From contig OZ022242.1 in the NCBI GenBank assembly GCA_963978895.1, forward strand, positions 10,095,992 through 10,159,991: DNA of 64,000 bases. Direction: 5' to 3'. The stretch's first letter is position 1, and the number at the start of each line of letters is the position of its first letter. The position numbers and the translations under genes were made by a program. Below, piece by piece: positions 24,856 through 37,146 of the stretch. Below the pieces are notes generated by a model, which searched no databases, was not told the DNA's origin, and saw only the letters and a list, made by a program, of their open reading frames with translations. Origin of the DNA: Erpobdella octoculata. Lineage: Eukaryota > Annelida > Clitellata > Hirudinida > Erpobdellidae.

Positions 24856-25840
24856 CTCTCATCAGCAGCCCCGTCACAGCTTTCTTTTATCTTTCCAATT
24901 GTACAAAAATAAAATGTTTGTATGACTTCTAATGAATGCACAAGAGTTGCATGCACACATGTGATAGGGCAAAGTGTCACGTGATTGGTGAATTAATTCA
25001 ACTTCTAATCTCGTTCGAATTACTTCGTCTCTCGGAAACCAAAACATGTCTGAACTCTACAAATGCTTATTTCTATTCTTATTCCTTTGTTCCGTTCACT
25101 TGCTGATTGAATCCTGTTAACTTTTTAAAATTTAATTTTAAAAACCGCTTTAAAACTTTCGATTCTTTGATTCATTTGTTTTCTTGATCTTTCTTTTCCT
25201 CTCTTCCTTTTCTGTCATTTTTCCGCGTCTATTTTTTCTCCCCTTTTTATTGATCCACTTTTTCCCATATTATTTTTCGATATCTGTTGCATACAATTTT
25301 GTTCAGTTTAGAGCAATTCCATGCTACCAAACTAAAACGAATTAACAGATTCATTAAAATCAATTTAACATTATATTCATTTGGTTTTGTATCTATAAAA
25401 ATCTATAAAAATCCCCAAATAATTTTGTTCAGCGCATTTATAAAGATTTTTCAATAACTCCCATAACGACAGGACACTAGCACGAGCACGTTTAGCACTG
25501 CCACAACAAAAGTCTTTTCCATGCCATCGATCACATTAGCTGGTCGTATTCGAACTCCTAACTCCGACAAAAACCATTTTTTACAGATTTTAAGCTAGTT
25601 TTATGTTTCAATTCTGACGTTTTTATATAAGCGTATCAAATATTTATTTCACATCTGATGAAATATGTGTATCAGCACACCCAAGTTAATTTTAAGGCAA
25701 ATAGTGACTAATTATTGAATGGCTTAATTAGACGTTATATGCTTATGAACAAACGCAAAATTACTGCAAAGGAGCTAATGCTAATTTAATCACTCAGGTG
25801 CCAGAAATGTTACAAGTTAGAAGCAAAAAATAAAACTCAC

Positions 25841-26507
25841 CCTGTTTTCGCAAAGTTGGTCCAATACTTGATGACTATCTCAGATAGAAGTTTTTCATTC
25901 CGCGAGTAGGTAGACGGAAACATAACACTTTTTTCGATAAGTGGTGCTCCGAATATGTAAGCAATCATGTTACCATCATCGAAGCTCGTGTCAAAGGACT
26001 CAGAAAAGAAACTATGCTGCAGCGTTAACTGGTTGGTGCTGTGGCGATAAACGGTGTTTTGAGATGATCCCGGTCTTGTTGGATCAGTCTTGTGGCTTGT
26101 TTTGTTGCTAGAGAAATTTGTTTGTCGTTGTAGATGTGCTGGGCCTAACCTTTCGTCTGTATCGTGGTGGCCGAATGCAAAGAAATACGTCTCCATGTTA
26201 GATTTGGATCTGAGCCGGGCGAGTTTAACAAGTGGAGCGGCCACCTGATTGTCACCAAGAAGCTGGGCCAGACTTGAACCTACGATTTTTGTATTTCGGG
26301 GTTTGTCCCATTCGCCGTAGTGGTAGGCGACAATGTCGTAGATTTTTTGTCTATGAAAGGTGTAAGTGTTCCGTATGAGGGTCCTCAAGGTTCGCTTCAT
26401 TCGTGGTCCTTGAACCCCCGACATTAACTCAGGTTGGGTAAGAAATTGATGACCAGCTTGTCGTGAACATCCAATTATAAGAGGAATATTCGAAGTTTTT
26501 GTTGGGC
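25841..26507 (-). CDS. NLGN: neuroligin-like protein, large exon (C-terminal half of esterase-like domain)
   Basis: The exon begins after TTTGCAG in phase 1 with PTKTSNIPLIIGCSRQAGHQ (the LGVNQGEG-like strand and turn of the family). It continues through helices ending VAYHYGEW (the FMYTDW position), then AQLLGDNQVAAPLVKLA and TYFFAFGHHD. This matches VALFTDHQWVAPAVATADL and TYFYAFYHHC of neuroligins. An insert of about 40 Ser/Thr/Asn-rich residues follows. The conserved IAYIFGAPL (VPYVFGIPM) and IVIKYWTNFAKTG then end the exon. Cholinesterases have the catalytic histidine two residues before the start of the VPYVF-type motif; here that area reads DDGNMIAYIF with no histidine. The exon ends in phase 2 at GTGAGT. 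Confidence 0.92.
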
Positions 26508-26642
26508 CTGCAAATGGTTTTATGTGAATTATTCTAAAGTATTTTTTTAATTCTGAAATATAGCAATCACATTACTGTTTTTAACATAAATTATTTATTT
26601 TAAAAGCCGCTGTTTTATATAATTTCCGTTTTTTTGGCTAAC
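26508..26642 (-). other. NLGN: 135-bp neuroligin intron
   Basis: A GTTAGC donor after CAAG and an ATTTGCAG acceptor give a 135-base intron in phase 1. It is far shorter than its neighbours and carries no repeat. Confidence 0.8.
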
Positions 26643-26916
26643 CTTGAAAAGGCAAAGGATCAGTTGGCTGAAAGGGGGAAGTTACACTCGGTGATGGTAA
26701 TGATGATGATAGCAACGATGATGATGATGATGACGACGACGATGATGATGATGATGATGAAGATGATGAGTAAGACGACGAAATAGAAGTTGAGGACGTC
26801 ATAAAGAGATCTCTGATGTTGCCAGGAAGGACACTACTCCTGTCAATGGTTGGACCAAATGCTGAGTAGAACATGGGGGCTTCTATGTTCACCGTGACCA
26901 GTTCAATCCAGGTTTT
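26643..26916 (-). CDS. NLGN: neuroligin-like protein, exon with microsatellite-derived serine tract
   Basis: The exon starts after TGAATCCAG in phase 0 with KTWIELVTVNIEAP and MFYSAFGPTIDRSSVLPGN. This matches the helix and HIAFGPVIDGDVIPDDP strand conserved in neuroligins. After RDLFM the frame enters a serine-rich stretch of about 35-40 residues, including roughly 18 consecutive Ser, encoded by (TCA/TCG)n. This is the minus-strand reading of a GAT/GAC repeat at about 26695-26770. It then encodes SPSVTSPFQPTDPLPFQ. In relatives the corresponding loop is short. Phase-consistent donors and acceptors on both sides show that the repeat is really translated. Confidence 0.9.
26695..26772. repeat. 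(GAT)n/(GAC)n inside a coding exon
   Basis: GATGATGAT with GACGACGAC and AGC/AAC interruptions. It lies wholly within the neuroligin exon and stays in frame. Confidence 0.9.
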
Positions 26917-27274
26917 CTGGATTCAATTTTTTACAAAACTTTTACATATTTTAATTTTCACAGAGTCTGTTTTCTATATTCCTAATATTTTAATATCTTT
27001 AGATAGAACTTATTGAGTGTTGAAAATGGTTAGATTTTGCTTATATTTTAGGGGCTGTTTAGTTTAATGCCCGTCTATGTTTGCACAAATAAAGAACATT
27101 TAGAAAATTGGCAAACTCTGAAAAAATTGAAAAACTCTTAAATTAGAATCCATCATGAATGTGGAAATAGAACAAACTAAAAATGCTAAACTATTGTCAA
27201 TAACACAAATGTCTACAATACAACGGAGCTTTAGAGCAGTAAATTTTTAACTACAGTTTAAGTTACACATTTGA

Positions 27275-27451
27275 TTTAGATCAAAGTTAAATCAGCCATT
27301 CGTGGTGATGCTAGATTCTGGATCAGCGCTGGTTGTTTTGATGAAATCTGAACAAAACTTGTGTTGTTCTTTGAAAACTTGCGAAGTAAATTCAAATACT
27401 GTGCTTGCTCCTATTATCTCCCACCAACAAACCATTACATTTCTGCACTAG
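27275..27451 (+). pseudogene. open frame with aspartic-protease-like motif (retroelement remnant?)
   Basis: Fifty-eight codons are open between two stops. They contain QPFVVMLDSGSALVVL, which resembles the D-S/T-G-S-A flap of retroelement or pepsin-type aspartic proteases (hydrophobic strand, DSGSA, hydrophobic strand). A second open stretch (about 27655-27820: VRMMVIPHQKADAIAFL) follows in the same orientation, so the whole may be a decayed pol region or pseudogene. No RT motif is visible, and the single short motif could be chance. Confidence 0.3.
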
Positions 27452-28254
27452 GGTAACTTCTTGCTTAGCAGCCCGTTGTTGACAAGCTTTAAATTGAGCT
27501 GCTATTTGCATTGTAAAATAAGAATTTCATGGCAGAAAGTATGTACGACGACCTACGTAGAAGTACGTCTCTGTGGCCGGAAAAACTTGTTACATTGTAA
27601 ATAGCAGCTTATTTGAACTTCTTTTTACATTGGACGAAGATTAATTTCTTTTGACAGGTCGATTGGTGCAAAAACTGATCGTGTCAGAATGATGGTCATT
27701 CCACATCAAAAAGCTGATGCTATAGCTTTTCTGACATCAATTTCGTCATCATATTTAAAGGTGTCTTCCAAGTCTGGTGATGAAAACGATGATTCAATTA
27801 CCAAGAATTTATCAAATTAGGTCTGGTCTGCATTTTAGCTCTTTCTTCCGAATATGTTAGTTTGGAAGATTTTTTGGTTTGTTTTTCTTTCTTCAGAAAA
27901 CAAATATCAATTTCATTCCTACGTCCCTTCTCTGGCTGTGTTAGCAAGAAAACGGCTTTGATGCTGTAGTGCTGTGCTAATAAGTTGGTTTAATTAAATG
28001 TTTTTCACCATGCGTTTATGGTTGTTATAAAACTATTTAGTTAATAACACATTTTCATCTTTACCATTAATTTTAAAAATTACATTTTATCTTTATTTTC
28101 AGCAAGTTTTGAAATCTTAACTGCTTTGAGCATACTTTAAAGGCACTCATGTCATAGAATCCTTTAGGGGAGTTTTTTTTAGCAAAGGAGAACAAAAACG
28201 AGAGTGGAAGATGAAACAACTTTTTCTTTCAGAAGTATAAACCTATATATATAA

Positions 28255-28256
<2 letters not shown>

Positions 28257-28327
<71 letters not shown>
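28257..28327. repeat. (TA)n microsatellite
   Basis: About 70 bases of TA, 45 bases left of a neuroligin exon end (inside the intron near its 5' splice site). Confidence 0.95.
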
Positions 28328-28328
<1 letters not shown>

Positions 28329-28372
28329 TGCAAAATAATTTGCAAACCAATAAATAATTATAGTTTACAAAC

Positions 28373-28527
28373 ATTTTTAAGACATTGGATCAAATTTGCG
28401 GTTTGCTCCAAAGAGCAGTTAACTTTCATTGCAAGTTCTTTGGTGAACGGAAGTGGATCCTCAATTACCGCCCAGCTGCTTAGCAACGAACCGTCGTGCA
28501 AAATGGCTCTTTTGAAAAGTTCTTTAT
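28373..28527 (-). CDS. NLGN: neuroligin-like protein, exon after the nucleophile elbow
   Basis: Acceptor CATTTTCAG is followed in phase 1 by [20 protein letters not shown], then [16 protein letters not shown] and LIQCLKN. This matches [37 protein letters not shown]...MVDCLRNK in neuroligins, including the SSWA motif and the two cysteines that bracket the loop (NC...QC). It ends in phase 0 at GTTTGT. The exon shows the core of the esterase fold is intact. Confidence 0.93.
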
Positions 28528-29550
28528 CTGAAAATGAAATTAAAAGTTTTTTAATAAAAGTTCAAATAATTTAATTATTATTACTGATGTTTGTAATTCG
28601 AATGTTGTGAGCTACTCTGTGACAACAAGCACTACTGCTCCGTGTAATTAATTTCCTGAATTTTGTCTATTTTGTTCTGGTTTTTTTCATTTGATTTGTG
28701 CCATAAAGTCGTTCTAGAGGCGGTTTTTTGTTTTTATCAGTTCTTATTATTTGTTTCGTAGATATATGAAACAAATATTTGCCTTTCAGTCTCTCAGTTA
28801 GTTTAACGCAAACAATAATAAATTTAAAACGTCGGTGATAGTAGTCAATTAAATTATAAACTGACATAATTAAAATAATAAAACGACAATGACTATTAAT
28901 ATAGATATTTGAGATTTAATTTGCCTTTAGCCTTTAGCCGTTAGCCCAATGTTAACAACAATGTTTGGAAGCCCCAAGAAATGTTGTTATAAAATATGGT
29001 TGTTTTTTAAATTGTAAAACTGATTAATCTACTTTAAAATCGTAGACATTTATAAATTTTTAAAAGAAAAAGAAAGCTAAACTTTTCAATGCAATAATAA
29101 AAATGTGCTAAAGTCCCTTCGATATAAAACGAAAACTTTTTGTAATTTTTTTTGTTTCACAATTTTCAGACGTCTAAAAGAATTTACGCAAAACAAACAA
29201 ATACAGCGAAACAGTCATTTTCGCCTGTGAGGCACGCAAGAATTTCATGGCAGAAAGTACGAGCACCTACGTAGAAGTACGTCTGTGTGGGAGGAGAAAC
29301 TTGGATGTGTGTGGGGGTGTATTGGAGTATAGAATGTGGGGTATGTATATTTGGGTATAATACGCTGGGGCATACATAGTGCATGGACGGGATGCGTGCG
29401 TTTGCGTTTGGGGAGGGGGGGGTGGGAGTGTGCACGAAGTATTAATTACGAGATTCATTCTCCACGCTACATCTAGCACAAATTCACTGAATAAGATTGA
29501 TTATTTTCTTGAATAAACGAAACATTTTCAGTCTTATGGAATTATAAAAC

Positions 29551-29555
<5 letters not shown>

Positions 29556-29633
<78 letters not shown>
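29556..29633. repeat. (TA)n microsatellite
   Basis: About 77 bases of pure TA. Confidence 0.95.
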
Positions 29634-29638
<5 letters not shown>

Positions 29639-31616
29639 TTTGGGTGTAGTATTCAATATTATTTATTTTGTTGCTATTATTATTATTATTGTTATTTTAT
29701 AGTTCATGAGGGAGGCTTATTACCTTTTTGTCATTTCTATTCGTGGTCAATCGTTGCAAGTATCACTTCACATAATACTTCTACAACCACGTTCCATCCA
29801 ACTTCCTAATAAATTTGTTCATTTTCCCTGAACATATACAACTTTATAATCATCATCATCTGACAGAATATTTCTATTTATCTTTTTACGCCTTCAAACC
29901 GCCAACATAAGACGTTTCTCTATTATTCAATTACGTTCAGTGTTGAAAAGCATTTGTTTCTCATAATAATTATGATTTATTTTCATATTTTTGAATAAAC
30001 AGCTTTAATTATTACAACATTTGCCTGTAGCTTATATCACTACACTGTTTGAATATTTTTGTAGCTCAAGATCGCAAAGGAACACTCTAGTTTGTTTCTC
30101 ATTGACAAAATGTACAAACTGTGAACAACATTTTATTCAATTTTATTTGAAAAACTTGTAATTGACCTTGAATCGAACCGGTTGAAAATTTTCTTGATCA
30201 CTTACAGTGTTTACTAAACCTCCTTGTTTATAAGCTAAGATATATGCAGTTTGACTTTTAGTACACCTGGGAAATTTCGTTCAAATCCTTTATTGATTTG
30301 CTGTCATTCATATATTTTGTATGTCATTAAACTTGGCTTTATTACTGAATATTAAAACCATGCATTTTTCAATCACGGCGTTATTGTCTAACTTCTGAGT
30401 ATTCTTATGCAAACTTCAAATTAAACTACTAAACGGGTCAATCGAGAGCTCTTAAATAAATTGTCGTTGACACAAAAACCAGTTGAATTTGTAAAAAAAA
30501 ATTAACAAAGTTATATTGTTGTACGCTATAACTATTACGTGAAAGCAAAATAATTTTAAACCACATCATTATAATTTAACGTTATGTTTCAGATGAAAAA
30601 ATACATTTGCAAAATAAACTATGAATGTCTTCTAAGTTTACTTAGAATACATTTGCTGACGAGGTCAAAACTACTAAGAAGCCAATTGTTTAAATACTTG
30701 GAAATTTTTATGTTATAATTAAACAGTTAAAAATTAGATGAAACTAAATGCAGCCGTATTTTAGTTAAATAGTGTATAGTTTTGGCAAGAGCTCAGATGA
30801 TGGAAAAGATTAAGAGAAAAAGATAAAGCAAATATACCTTGGATGAAAAAAAGATCAAATAAGTCAATGATAATATATGTTCAATAATGAAAATAAATTT
30901 TTTAATCAAATGATGATGTTTAACAAATAACTCAAGCTGTGAAAAATAAGGAAAGTGAGATTGTGTTGGATATAGAGAAATCATATCTGAGAACAACAAA
31001 ATACATCGCGGTTATTCGCAGCTTTGTTCGGCCTCGTGCGAACAAGCCTTCGTCTGTCTGTATATAAGAAAAGAAAAGATAGGTGAAGCAAATCGTAGGC
31101 GTATTTGTGGCAGAATCTATTTCGGCGTTTCTAACCTAATACAATTTAGTCTTAAAAACCTCTTGTGAAGCAAATCATGGTTAGTCTAACTTTAACTCGT
31201 ATACGACGATCCAGATTCTGTTGTGGATGAAGTAAGAAGAAAAACAAACAACCATTTTGAATTACGATCAGCGACTAGAAACACTTTATAATTTCTTCTC
31301 TATATATTTTTTATTTTTGTCTAAAAATGTTTGTAGAAAACCATAAAATAATAATTAATCTTCTTGGCGCCACTAACAGATTCAAACTTAAAAAATACCA
31401 GTCAAAAAAATGTAACCTAATTTTTTATTTCAACCGTTTTATAAACCTTGAAGTATGTCCGAATAACCGATGAGTCATCATAAGAGTTTTCAAATTAGTG
31501 GAGTTAGTTTGAATATGAATGTAATGAAATAGAAGTGCTTTGATTGACACGGCTAAAATGCTTAACGTTTTCATTTTTTATTTTAACTTATTTTCTCTTG
31601 TTTTCTAAAATTAAGC

Positions 31617-32172
31617 CAAACCCATAAAAATAATATGTTTAAACCACACAAACGAATTGAAAGGTTATGCACCCACACACCCACACACCCACACACACTC
31701 ACTCACACATAAACACACTCACACACACAAGGACAAACCTCCTATATCCTTTATTATACTTGCCATATAAACATTCTAAGAAAAGTTTCTCCTGGCCAAG
31801 ATAAGCAATACAGTAGAGATAACATCGTGACCAATCACAGAACGTCGACCATGCAGATCATTCAGACTCTTCAAATCTTTCCATCGCATGTGACCAAACC
31901 CATAAAAATAACATGTTTAAACCACACAAACGAATTGAAAGGTTATGCACCCACACACCCACACACCCACACACACTCACTCACACATAAACACACTCAC
32001 ACACACAAGGACAAACCTCCTATATCCTTTATTATACTTGCCATATAAACATTCTAAGAAAAGTTTCTCCTGGCCAAGATAAGCAATACAGTAGAGATAA
32101 CATCGTGACCAATCACAGAACGTCGACCATGCAGATCATTCAGACTCTTCAAATCTTTCCATCGCATGTGAC
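31617..32172. repeat. 278-bp tandem duplication
   Basis: The block starting CAAACCCATAAAAATAA and ending CATCGCATGTGAC is present at 31617-31894 and again at 31895-32172. I noticed only one substitution (AATATG versus AACATG). Each copy includes a CACACCCACACAC microsatellite and the palindromic ACGTCGACCATG. It is either a very recent duplication or an assembly artefact. Confidence 0.92.
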
Positions 32173-32827
32173 CGACGCAGTTATATTTGAACAAATCTTA
32201 TGCTCGAATTTGACTGAATTTCTTTTATGTTATTTCTAATTTTAAATGTTTTTTATTAGTAATGAATAAATGACAATTAATAAAAACAAAGTTTCGGGGG
32301 ATTAAAAATTAGATGTTAAAAAATCAATTAAAATCACTAATGACTAATTTTAAAAAATTTCAAAAACAGAGCAAACATTAAATACAAATTAGAGGCCTAA
32401 TAAAGTTTTTCAGCTAACTTCAGTTAAGATCAAATTGGTTTTTCCATCCACGCATCCATGTTTATGCTTGTAAACAGTTTGCTGGTTCAAGTTTCATAAA
32501 CGAACAAATTAAATTAAATAAAAGATAATCGCCTCGAGCTCGTATAAACACAACTATAAAACCTTCACCTGTAAATTCGATCAGTTTTAGTTTTATAGCT
32601 TCTAACTTTTTTTAAGGCTACCGCCATTTAAAGCAATTTAACTCCAGGTAGAAACTTCTCTGTCCAAGTACAGAAACACATAAACAAGCACGTTTACACA
32701 TCCACATACACATACCGATACATAACATTACATGAACATACATACTGTAGTCAGAAGTCGGTCATTAAGTATTGGCTAATTAAATTGCACGACGGGCAGT
32801 TAATTAGCATTAAGTGCTTACTTGCGT

Positions 32828-32956
<129 letters not shown>

Positions 32957-33129
32957 TTTTTTGTCTCTCTTTCTCTCTTTTCATGTCTGTATATCTCTCT
33001 ATTTTTCTTTATGTCTGTATGTTCCTTTCCTTTCTTTTGCTCTCTATATCTTCCTCACAAGAGCTCCATGTTGACTTTCGCTTTTTTACGTCTTACAACA
33101 TTTTACCAGTACATAGAATGCAAATACAT

Positions 33130-33285
33130 TCCAACATGTCACATACATTCCTCCAACATGTCACATACATTCCTCCAACATGTCACGTACACTCCTACAT
33201 GTCACATACGCTCAAACATGTCACATACGCTCAAACATGTCACATACACTCAAACATGTCACATACACTCAAACATGTCATTGTC
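33130..33285. repeat. 19-bp tandem repeat (CACATACACTCAAACATGT)
   Basis: About eight copies. The left ones carry ATTCCTCCAACATGT and the right ones ACTCAAACATGT. Confidence 0.9.
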
Positions 33286-33800
33286 TACGACGGACGGATT
33301 GATAACATCTCTTTCAATTATTTCCCACCACACGCACAACCATTCCATCACCGTCTCCAACATAAACTTGGCTGCTCCAGCTTAGCAAAGTTCAACTTGT
33401 TTGGCATGGGCAATGTTGGCCTTCCCACATTTGAGTTTTTCCGCATAACAGAGGTGTCAAATTGTTCGCGAATTCTAAATAAAATGTTTGGTAATAAAAA
33501 AATTGTCGTGAATAATTATGAACAATTTTGCTGAAGATAACAACAAGAAGCAATGATTTACAGACAACTGATATGTTTGAAATTGATATATTTTTAACAT
33601 CGTCACCAACGCCACCACCAGATAAAAAATGTAAAGATGGTAGTTTATGACCTTGAAGTATGATTACGTGACAAGGGTGAAGATGTTTGTAATATTGTCA
33701 TAAAGCAAGGAAAACTTTGACATATTATTTTTGTCCACGTTTCAATTAAGTTAATTTTCTTTCTTCATTACTTCTGTGAATTCTCTTTCGTATCGTCGAG

Positions 33801-34000
33801 NNNNNNNNNNNNNNNNNNNNNNNNNNNNNNNNNNNNNNNNNNNNNNNNNNNNNNNNNNNNNNNNNNNNNNNNNNNNNNNNNNNNNNNNNNNNNNNNNNNN
33901 NNNNNNNNNNNNNNNNNNNNNNNNNNNNNNNNNNNNNNNNNNNNNNNNNNNNNNNNNNNNNNNNNNNNNNNNNNNNNNNNNNNNNNNNNNNNNNNNNNNN
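33801..34000. other. assembly gap (200 N)
   Basis: A 200-base run of N, a conventional size for an unknown gap. A 10-bp tandem repeat begins immediately at its right edge. Confidence 1.
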
Positions 34001-34152
34001 TGTGTTGTTATGTGTTGTTATGTGTTGTTACGTGTTGTTATGTGTTGTTATGTGTTGTTATGTGTTGTTATGTGTTGTTATATGTTGTTATGTGTTGTTA
34101 TGTGTTGTTATATGTTGTTATATGTTGTTATGTGTTGTTATATGTTGTTTTC
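34001..34152. repeat. 10-bp tandem repeat (TGTGTTGTTA)
   Basis: About 15 copies, with TATGTTGTTA variants to the right. The true array probably extends into the gap. Confidence 0.95.
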
Positions 34153-35397
34153 GTTGTGCGTTTTCAAATGTTGTAATCGGTTGAATAGAGTAAATATAGT
34201 CTTTTTAAATAATCGCGGTTTTTACTTTTTTAATTTTAAAGCTTCCGATGTTTGTTGCAACAATGTTGTCAACAATGTTGTTGAAGTATCAGTGACAAGA
34301 TTTGTTGAGTTTAATCACTCAGATTTCAAATAGAGAAGTTCTAAGTTTTTGAAAGCGGTGTCTACTGTCTACGTATAACGTGTATTGCTACATATGGCCC
34401 TTATAAACTCTTACTTACTTAAGTGATCAAAGAAATAGTATTTTATAATTATAAATAAGCTATGGTGAGCAATATAAAAACTGTGAATGCATAACTTGAT
34501 CATTTTTCGTTTGTTTTATTTTCTATTTTTTTCCACATTTTTTTTTCTCTGTCAATCTGAAATGGCAAAACCTCGTTGAAAGCTTATGTACAGCATAACA
34601 TCATTTATTTGAGCCCCAACAAACCATGGATGAGAGTGGAGTGAAAGTTTGATCCTTACATCTAAATATTTATTTTAAATTTATCGCTATACAATTTTAA
34701 AACAATAAATTATCAAAATTAGTTTTTTCATCACGAAAATGTTTTTTTAAGCAACATTTATCTCGGCTTAAAGTTTTTGTGTAAATTGTTTATAGGTATT
34801 TAAAATGAATTTACAAAAAATAAGTGCAGAATAATTATATTTTATTAAAAACATATTTACAATGAATTATTATTTTTTGTTTAATATAAAAATTTGTTTT
34901 ATTGTCGCGAGGGAGGCATATGTGACAAAAAGAGAGAATTGAACCTGCTTAATAATTAACAGGGTCACGAGGGCTTTTCGACACTAACCACGTGATCAAG
35001 CCATATTTTATGATAAAAAGCAAGAAATTTATTCTACGACTGATAATAATTCATCGGTTGAATATTTTTTCAGTAGAACGCTAAAAAATTATTTTTTTTC
35101 AAGTCAAATAATTATACACAAAATAAATATAAAAAACTTTGCAATTTTTTGAGCGTGGAAACTTCAGAGTGGATTCTAAAAATTATTCGTTCGACGTTTC
35201 CAATTGATTAATGCCATCGCAACGAAAGCTTGTCTGGTCACGTGTGCTAGGAAAACTTTTGCTTTCGATAACATTGGCGTACATTTTAAATTGAAAAAAA
35301 ATATTTCAAATATTAATGCATATTTGTTTAAATAAATAGTTTTTTACTTTTCTATTTTAACTCCCTTAAACATCAACACTGTTATAGTGGCAGTGAT

Positions 35398-35540
35398 AGA
35401 GATAATGATGATAATGATGAAGACGACGACAACGACGACGACGACGACGATGATGATGATGCTGATGATGATGATGGTGGTGGTGGTGGTGGTGATGAGG
35501 ATGATAAAAAGAAGGATTAATGATGATGGTGATGATGACA
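35398..35540. repeat. (GAT)/(GAC)/(GGT) compound microsatellite
   Basis: GATAATGAT, GACGAC, GATGAT and GGTGGT blocks in sequence. Confidence 0.9.
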
Positions 35541-35869
35541 GATTATGATAATTGTGATCACGACATCATGCATAATTAACTTAATAAAATAATAAGAAAT
35601 CGCTGGTCTAACTTTAACGCAGTGTGAGATATGCTGTGATTTCTTTTTCTGATGACGTCATTTCTCTTTTTCATAAAAAAACCCTCTGAAAGGTTTTCAA
35701 GCTAAAAAAACCCTTGCTGAGATAAAAACCGTTTTGAATTTTTCTCAATTATTTTTTCATCGGCTAATATATAGTTTCAAGAGAAAAAATGTTTAGAAAT
35801 GCTTACAAGCAGCATTATGCAAAAGAATCGGACGCATAAAATCTTAATATAAAAAAGTATTTATTTATT

Positions 35870-36530
35870 CATCCATCTATCCTCCAATTCATTCATTCAT
35901 TCAACCATCCACCCACTCAACCATTCAACCATCCAGCCATCCAACCATCCAGCCATTCAACCATCGATCCATCCAACCATCCACCCATCTAGCCATTCTA
36001 TCATCGAACCATCCAACAATCCAGCCATCCAATTATCTAACCATTCAGCCATTTAACCATCCAACCATCCAACCATCTAGTCATCCAGCCATCCAACCAT
36101 CCCACCATCCAACCATCAAGCCATCCCACCATCCAACCATCAAGCTATCCAGCCATCCAGCCATCCAACCACCAAATCATCCAACTATCCAACCATCCAG
36201 CCGTCCAGCCATCAAACCATCTAGCCATCCAGACATCCAATTAACCATCCAGCCATCTAACCATTCAACCACCCAACCAATCCAACCATCCAACCATCCA
36301 ACCATCCAACCATCCAACCATCCAACCATCCAACCAACCATCCAGCCATCCAACCATCCAACCATCCAACCATTCAACCATCCAACCATCCAACCATCCA
36401 GCCATCAAACCATCCAACGATTCAACCATTAAGCCATCCAACCATTCAACCATCCAACCATCCAACCATCCACCCATCCAACAATCCACCCATCCAACCA
36501 CCATCCATCCACCTATCCAACCATTCAACT
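35870..36530. repeat. degenerate (CATCCAAC)/(CATCCAGC) array, about 660 bp
   Basis: The array is built on CCATCCAA and CCATCCAG four- and eight-base steps with frequent single changes. It keeps two minus-strand frames open (Trp/Gly/Met/Val/Asp-rich), which are artefacts. Confidence 0.95.
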
Positions 36531-37146
36531 ACTCAACTTATTGAATTTTTTAATAGTTGAATAATCCATTCATCCAGACATCTAATTTGAATGACCTGGT
36601 CAGAATAACAACAAATTTCAGATGGTGGTGTTTAGACAAAAATAGTGTAAATATTTTCTATAGAAAAAATAGATTTTACAAAAGAAACTGTTTATCCATA
36701 ATATGTAATAGATGCATCTTAACAATTGGTTTGTGTGCAGTTATTTAAGTGTGAATACATTCTGTCAATGATTTCAGTTTAATTACAAAATCAACCATAA
36801 ATCTAACAAAATACTGCCTACACAAACTTATACCTTAATATCTAAACGTATTTCAAAGCAATATTAACTAATACAACTAATACAACAATCTGTGAACCAA
36901 TTAAAACTTGCTAGATAATGATTTTATAAAACAAAATTCCAAAAATTCCAAAAAAGTTGCTCTTATCAATGATCTGACCATTTTAGTCAACCTGACTTAA
37001 TAAAATGTATTTAATTTTATGGCAACCTTTTCGTGTCCAGTTTATCTGTAACAGCACATTTATCAGTCCAGTAGAAGAAATATGATTAAATGTAAAAACT
37101 GTTGAAAAGTAACTTAGTCATGTGGAAGGAGATTTGTTTATATTGA

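Larger units (their letters stand above)
26917..28372 (-). other. NLGN: neuroligin intron of 1.46 kb
   Basis: This phase 0 intron runs from donor AAT|GTTTGT (28372) to the acceptor at 26917. It contains an aspartic-protease-like open frame on the plus strand (27275-27451), one copy of a short dispersed repeat (27528-27595) and a (TA) array (28257-28326). The rest is plain AT-rich sequence. Confidence 0.75.

Noticed and set aside
35870..36530. Trp/Gly/Met/Asp repeat protein on the minus strand
   Set aside because: It reads the degenerate CATCCAAC array. The composition changes with each repeat variant.
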